From assembly GCA_016844565.1 (NCBI GenBank), contig JAENJB010000024.1, positions 1-14,429 of the forward strand: a stretch of DNA of 14,429 nucleotides, written 5' to 3'. The notes under the pieces were generated by a model. The model was not told the origin of the DNA, did no database searches, and saw only the letters and a list, made by a program, of their open reading frames with translations. The DNA comes from Dehalococcoidia bacterium (GTDB lineage Bacteria; Chloroflexota; Dehalococcoidia; JAENJB01). This document shows, one piece after another, positions 9,493 through 14,429 of this stretch (position 1 is the stretch's first letter; the number at the start of each line of letters is the position of its first letter). The position numbers and the translations under genes were made by a program.

Positions 9493-10725
9493 ATGTCAAT
9501 CAGCGCCGGCGATACCGCCTGGCTTCTCATCTCCACCGCGATGGTGATGCTGATGACGCCGGGCCTGGCCCTCTTTTACGGTGGCATGGTGAGGAAGAAG
9601 AACATCCTCTCCACCCTGATGATGAGCTTCGTCATGCTGGCGCTGGTGGGCCTGCTCTGGGTGCTCTACGCCTATAGTCTGAGCTTCGGCCCCGACCGGG
9701 GGGGCATCATCGGTGCGCTCGACTGGATCGGGCTCAGGGGGGTGGGGCAGGCGCCCTCTTCCATCTACGCCACCACCACCCCGCACCTCGCCTTCATGCT
9801 CTTCCAGGGCATGTTCGCCGTCATTACCGTGGCCCTGTGGACCGGAGCCGTGGTGGAGCGCATGAAATTCAGCGCCCTGCTGGTCATGTCCGTGCTGTGG
9901 CTCACATTCGTCTATGCGCCCCTGGCCCACTGGGTGTGGGGCAGCGGAGGATGGCTGGCCAGGCTGGGGGCCCTGGACTTCGCCGGCGGCACGGTAGTCC
10001 ATGTCAATGCCGGTGTGTCCGCCCTGGCCCTGGCTATGGTGCTCGGCGCCCGGAAGGGCTTCCCCAGGCAGCCAATGCATCCGAACAACATCCCCATGGT
10101 GGTGCTGGGAGCGGCGCTCCTCTGGTTCGGCTGGTTCGGATTCAACGCCGGCAGCGCCCTCACCTCCGGAGGGCTGGCCGCCAGCGCCTTCGTGGCGACC
10201 AATATCGCCGCTGCCGCGGCTGCCTTCACATGGATAGTGTTGAGCTGGATACACCGTCGCCCCAGTGTCCTCGGCGCCGCCACCGGAGCGGTGGCGGGCC
10301 TGGTGGCCATCACCCCGGCAGCCGGCTTTGTGCCGCCGATAGCCGCCATACCCATAGGCATCGGCGTGTCGGTGATCGGCTATTACATGATGCTCCTGCG
10401 CTCCAGGTCAAAACTTGATGAGTCCCTTGATGTCTGGGCCGTTCATGGCATGGGTGGCACCTGGGGGGCCATAGCTACGGGCATCTTCGCCAGCGCCGCG
10501 GTCAACTCGGCGGGCGCCGATGGCCTCATCTATGGAAACGCGGCACTCCTCGGCAAGCAGGTGCTCGCCGTGGCCGTCTCCTGGGCCTTCGCCTTCGGGG
10601 CCACGTGGGTGCTGGCCAAGATAGTCAAGGCTATCATGGGCCTGCGCGTCAAAGAAGAAGAGGAAGAGGTCGGACTGGATATTTCTCAACACGGCGAGAG
10701 AGCCTACGGAGGTATAACACGATGA
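9493..10725 (+). CDS. amt: Ammonium transporter Amt
   Basis: 410-residue integral membrane ammonium channel with about 11 hydrophobic segments. No cleavable signal peptide; the first segment starts at about residue 9. Functional residues of AmtB are all recognisable: W149 (AHWVWG), D162 and H170 (DFAGGTVVH), the WFGWFGFNAGSA segment with its gating Phe and ammonium-site Ser, and H318 (DVWAVHGMGG). H170 and H318 form the twin-His pore. The cytoplasmic tail EEEEEVGLDISQHGERAYGG is the type that touches GlnK. The ribosome-binding site AGGAGGTGA (9481-9489) is a near-complete anti-16S match, with AGGAGG 6 nt before the ATG. The stop codon overlaps the glnK start (ATGA), so the two are translationally coupled, as in many amt-glnK operons. 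Confidence 0.96.
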   Translation: MSISAGDTAWLLISTAMVMLMTPGLALFYGGMVRKKNILSTLMMSFVMLALVGLLWVLYAYSLSFGPDRGGIIGALDWIGLRGVGQAPSSIYATTTPHLAFMLFQGMFAVITVALWTGAVVERMKFSALLVMSVLWLTFVYAPLAHWVWGSGGWLARLGALDFAGGTVVHVNAGVSALALAMVLGARKGFPRQPMHPNNIPMVVLGAALLWFGWFGFNAGSALTSGGLAASAFVATNIAAAAAAFTWIVLSWIHRRPSVLGAATGAVAGLVAITPAAGFVPPIAAIPIGIGVSVIGYYMMLLRSRSKLDESLDVWAVHGMGGTWGAIATGIFASAAVNSAGADGLIYGNAALLGKQVLAVAVSWAFAFGATWVLAKIVKAIMGLRVKEEEEEVGLDISQHGERAYGGITR

Positions 10726-11060
10726 AGAAGATAGAAGCCATAATCCGCGAGGAGAAGCTGGACGACGTCAAAAGCGCCCTGGAAGCGAAGGGTTTTCTAG
10801 GGATGACGGTGACCGAGGTCAGCGGCCGGGGTCGGCAGAAGGGCATCAGGCTGCAGTGGAGGGTGGGGTCGTACCAGGTGGACCTGCTGCCCAAGCTGAA
10901 GCTGGAAGTGGTGGTGGATGACAAGGACAGCGAGTCGGTGGTGGATGCCATCTGCGAGACCGCCTGCACCGGCAAGGCCGGCGACGGAAAGATATTCATC
11001 TACCCCATGGCCGAAGTGGTGCGGGTGCGCACCCGCGAGAGAGGTGTCGAGGCCATCTAG
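10722..11060 (+). CDS. glnK: PII nitrogen-regulatory protein (GlnK type)
   Basis: 112-residue PII trimer subunit that senses ATP/ADP and 2-oxoglutarate and blocks the Amt pore when nitrogen is plentiful. It begins MKKIEAIIREEKLDDVKSAL. The T-loop GRGRQKGIRLQWRVGSY keeps Q39, K40 and the uridylylation tyrosine Y51, but has W46 where enterobacterial GlnB has Tyr. The B-loop TGKAGDGK (83-90), K58 and the basic R101/R103 are present. The ribosome-binding site CGGAGG (10707-10712) is inside the end of amt1, and the ATG overlaps the amt1 stop by 4 nt, so an upstream in-frame extension into amt1 is not the real start. The Amt partner directly upstream supports the GlnK name. Confidence 0.95.
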   Translation: MKKIEAIIREEKLDDVKSALEAKGFLGMTVTEVSGRGRQKGIRLQWRVGSYQVDLLPKLKLEVVVDDKDSESVVDAICETACTGKAGDGKIFIYPMAEVVRVRTRERGVEAI

Positions 11061-11067
11061 CCGTTCT

Positions 11068-11091
11068 CAGCATCCCGAAGATGCTGGTTCG
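11068..11091 (+). terminator. Weak hairpin after glnK
   Basis: CAGCATC-CCGAA-GATGCTG (11068-11086) begins 7 nt after the glnK stop and is followed by a T-containing run GTTCGTTTG. The stem has only 7 bp and the T tract is broken, so it may only attenuate. Confidence 0.35.
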
Positions 11092-11114
11092 TTTGGGTCA
11101 CCCGTCCCATGCCT

Positions 11115-11336
11115 GTCATTGCGAGCCCTTCGACAGGCTCAGGATAAACTCCGCGAAGCAATCCGCCGCTGTTCCCTCTCCCTTGACGGGAGAGGGAAGG
11201 GATAGGGAGAGGGTGTGCTGTGGAAGATGAATCCCCCTCTCTCTAACTCTCTCCCTCCGGGGGAGAGAGAAAATGGGAGATTGCTTCGTCGCCTCCGGCT
11301 CCCTTCGGCAAGCTCAGGGCAGGCTCTCGCAATGAC
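11115..11336. repeat. Dispersed double-inverted repeat, copy D, with nested insert
   Basis: 222-nt element with perfect 11-nt ends (11115-11125 and 11326-11336) and the inner pair GAAGCAATC (11155-11163) / GATTGCTTC (11279-11287). It takes up most of the 386-nt gap between glnK and the broken second amt. Its centre is much longer than in copies B and C because another hairpin-rich sequence sits inside it. No gene is seen in the gap. Confidence 0.85.
11164..11278. repeat. Hairpin-rich segment nested in repeat copy D
   Basis: 115-nt purine/pyrimidine-skewed segment between the inner arms of copy D. It contains two hairpins: TTCCCTCTCCC-TTGAC-GGGAGAGGGAA (11172-11198, perfect 11-bp stem) and CTCTCTCCC-TCCGG-GGGAGAGAG (11247-11269, 9-bp stem). 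It looks like a second, unrelated repeat family inserted in the first. Confidence 0.65.
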
Positions 11337-11446
11337 GGGCTTCGGAATCGTCTCCGGAGTACCGATTGCAGGCCGGAATGACACGTTTGTAACAAATCCG
11401 AAACAATTAAGCTCTACAATGGGCGTCAAAAACTCGGAGGCTGGTT

Positions 11447-12663
11447 GTGCCAATCGACACCGGGGATACCGCCTGGCTGCTTATCTCCACCGCGCTGGTA
11501 ATGCTGATGACGCCGGGCCTGGCCCTCTTTTACGGCGGCATGGTGAGACGGAAGAACATCCTTTCCACCCTCATGATGAGCTTCGTCATGCTGGGTCTGG
11601 TGGGCATGCTGTGGGTGCTCTATGCCTACAGTCTGAGCTTCGGTCCGGATAAGGGCGGCATCATAGGCGGGCTGGACTGGGTCGGACTGATGGGGGTCGG
11701 GCAGTCGCCCTCCTCCACCTACGCCGCCACCACCCCGCACCTGGCTTTCATGGTCTTTCAGGGCATGTTCGCAATCATCACCGTGGCCCTCTGGACCGGC
11801 GCGGTAGTGGAGCGCATCAAGTTCAGCGCCCTGATGGTCCTATCCGTCCTGTGGCTCACCTTGGTGTACACACCGATGGCCCACTGGGTGTGGGGCAGCG
11901 GAGGATGGCTGGCCAGGCTGGGCGTCCAGGACTTCGCCGGCGGCATCGTGGTCCATATCAGCGCCGGCGTCTCCGCCCTGGCCCTGCTCGCAAGGGTTTC
12001 CCCAGGCAGCCTATGCCGCCGCACAATATCCCCATGGTAGTCACGGGGGCCGGGCTGCTCTGGTTCGGCTGGTTTGGATTCAACGCTGGCAGCGCTCTGA
12101 CCTCCGGCGGGCTGGCCGCCAGCGCCTTCGTGGCGACCAATACCGCCGGAGCCACCGGTGCTTTCACCTGGACAGTGTTGAGCTGGATACACCGCCGTCC
12201 CAGCGTGCTCGGCGCTGCCACCGGAGCGGTGGCCGGACTGGCGACCATGACTCCGGCAGCCGGCTTCGTGCCGCCGGTGGCCGGCATACCCATAGGCATC
12301 GGGGCGGCGGTACTCGGCTACTACATGATGCTCTTGCGCTCGAAGTGGAATCTGGACGAGTCCCTCGATGTCTGGGCCGTTCACGGGATGGGAGGCACCC
12401 TGGGGACTCTTTCCGTCGGCATCTTCGCCAGCGCCGCGGTGAACGCGGCGAGCGCCGACGGCCTGCTCTACGGAAACGCGGCGCTCCTCGGCAAGCAGTT
12501 CCTCGGCGTGGCCGTCGCCTGGGTCTTTGCCTTCGGCGCCACCTGGGTGCTGGCGAGCATAGTCAAAGCCGTCATGGGCCTGCTGGTGAAAGAGGAGGAG
12601 GAAGAGGTCGGGCTGGATATCTCACAGCACGGTGAGAGGGCTTATGGGGGCATCGCGCGTTGA
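11447..12663 (+). pseudogene. amt: Second amt copy, broken by a 16-nt deletion
   Basis: Close paralogue of the amt gene at 9493. It starts at GTG 11447 (MPIDTGDTAWLLIST) with CGGAGG (11435-11440) 6 nt upstream, in frame 2. After HISAGVSALAL the frame breaks near 11986: compared with the intact copy, 16 nt coding for about AMVLG are missing. Frame 2 then stops at 12040, while the matching protein continues in frame 1 (RKGFPRQPMPPHNIPM...) to TGA 12663. Apart from this lesion both halves are open and keep the Amt motifs (AHWVWG, DFAGGIVVH, WFGWFGFNAGSA, DVWAVHGMGG), so loss is recent or the break is an assembly error. As read, the product is a 197-residue fragment without the second pore His. 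Restart at ATG 12013 is possible but unlikely to give a working channel. Confidence 0.88.
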
Positions 12664-12739
12664 GAAGGAGGAATGGTTGGTACTTTCCCGATGATGACAA
12701 GGTAGACACGAAACAGTAACCTTAAAGGAGGTTTAGTGA

Positions 12740-14203
<1,464 letters not shown>

Positions 14204-14229
14204 GTAAGAGCCAGCCCCCGCAGTGTCTT

Positions 14230-14268
14230 AGGAGCCTCCTTCCCTCTGGAGGGAAGGAGGCTCCTTTG
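14230..14268 (+). terminator. Strong rho-independent terminator after glnA
   Basis: A nearly loopless 17-bp perfect inverted repeat, AGGAGCCTCCTTCCCTC (14230-14246) and its complement (14249-14265), followed by TTTG. In practice a 16-bp stem with a 4-nt loop. It begins 26 nt after the glnA stop codon and ends the nitrogen cluster. It can also act on the minus strand against the transposase gene. Confidence 0.82.
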
Positions 14269-14279
14269 TGCCATCTCCT

Positions 14280-14325
14280 GTCATTGCGAGCCCATCCCGA
14301 CCTGTCGGGAGGGCGAAGCAATCTC
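14280..14325. repeat. Dispersed repeat, half copy E
   Basis: Left half only: terminal arm GTCATTGCGAG (14280-14290), a small internal palindrome TCCCGAC-CT-GTCGGGA (14295-14310), and the inner arm GAAGCAATCTC (14315-14325). The right-hand half is absent; 7 nt later the IS630-type sequence begins. This suggests the insertion sequence split the repeat in its loop. Confidence 0.75.
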
Positions 14326-14332
14326 TGAGCCA

Positions 14333-14429
14333 CTAGTGTAGTGTCTCTAACACTGCGTTAGCTTTATGCACCTTGGAAAGAATGTTTTGCACCGAGGCCG
14401 TCCAAACGAAAGGTTTAGGGACAGCGTTT
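14333..14429 (-). CDS. IS630-type transposase, C-terminal end only
   Basis: Minus-strand frame open from the right edge to TAG at 14333-14335, giving the last 31 residues. It begins NAVPKPFVWTASVQNILSKV and ends LETLH. The PKPFVWT-x5-IL pattern is typical of the extreme C terminus of IS630/Tc1-mariner-type transposases. The catalytic DDE core lies outside the window. The stop codon sits in ACTAG, and IS630 elements insert at TA, often in CTAG, so the element's end is probably at or next to this stop codon. Part of a mobile element, not of the glnA operon. The family call rests on one short motif. Confidence 0.65.
   Translation of the reverse strand, partial: NAVPKPFVWTASVQNILSKVHKANAVLETLH

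Noticed and set aside
10722..11060. Apparent loss of the PII uridylylation tyrosine
   Set aside because: On counting residues, the changed aromatic is position 46 (Trp), while Y51 is present.
11415..11420. TACAAT as a -10 box for amt2
   Set aside because: A good -10 match 27 nt before the start codon, but no acceptable -35 at 16-18 nt spacing; too weak to list as a promoter.
11980..12015. Programmed ribosomal frameshift in amt2
   Set aside because: No slippery heptamer is seen, and a frameshift could not restore the five missing residues, which are absent from the DNA.
12673..12705. 10-codon leader-like frame (MVGTFPMMTR) before glnA
   Set aside because: The AAGGAGG lies only 1 nt from the ATG, too close for initiation, and no attenuator hairpin follows.

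Overview
The window looks like chromosomal DNA from a high-GC, free-living bacterium, most probably a Chloroflexota (Dehalococcoidia-like) lineage. That placement is an inference. It rests on the amt-glnK-amt-glnA nitrogen cluster, an FtsZ/CetZ-like GTPase next to valS, catabolic flavoenzymes of the kind common in that class, and a dispersed inverted repeat with GTCATTGCGAG ends in nearly every gap. No marker gene here settles the taxonomy.

Layout. (1) Positions 1-3642, minus strand: a two-gene unit with a non-canonical tubulin-superfamily GTPase followed 8 nt later by valyl-tRNA synthetase, whose C-terminal coiled coil runs off the left edge. (2) 3643-3826: a divergent promoter region. (3) 3827-9272, plus strand: four accessory metabolic genes, namely a creatinase-like M24 protein without metal ligands, a cysteine-free carboxymuconolactone-decarboxylase-fold protein, a TcuA/fumarate-reductase-like flavoprotein, and a large FMN/[4Fe-4S]/FAD reductase of the Old Yellow Enzyme/2,4-dienoyl-CoA reductase group. 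Repeats separate several of them. (4) 9493-14203, plus strand: ammonium assimilation, with amt1 overlapping a PII gene (glnK), a second amt broken by a 16-nt deletion, and glnA followed by a strong terminator. (5) Right edge, minus strand: the last 31 codons of an IS630-type transposase, apparently inserted into another copy of the dispersed repeat.

How it fits together. The nitrogen cluster is a standard module: Amt imports ammonium, GlnK gates the channel, and GlnA makes glutamine. The second amt is probably a dying duplicate. The accessory cluster is the least understood part. Three of its four proteins keep the family fold but have replaced the residues that define the usual chemistry: M24 metal ligands, CMD Cys/His, and the OYE Tyr/His. 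This suggests one pathway acting on an unidentified substrate, perhaps an amino- or amide-containing carboxylate or an unsaturated carbonyl compound, rather than peptide hydrolysis. No CRISPR array, tRNA or rRNA was seen.
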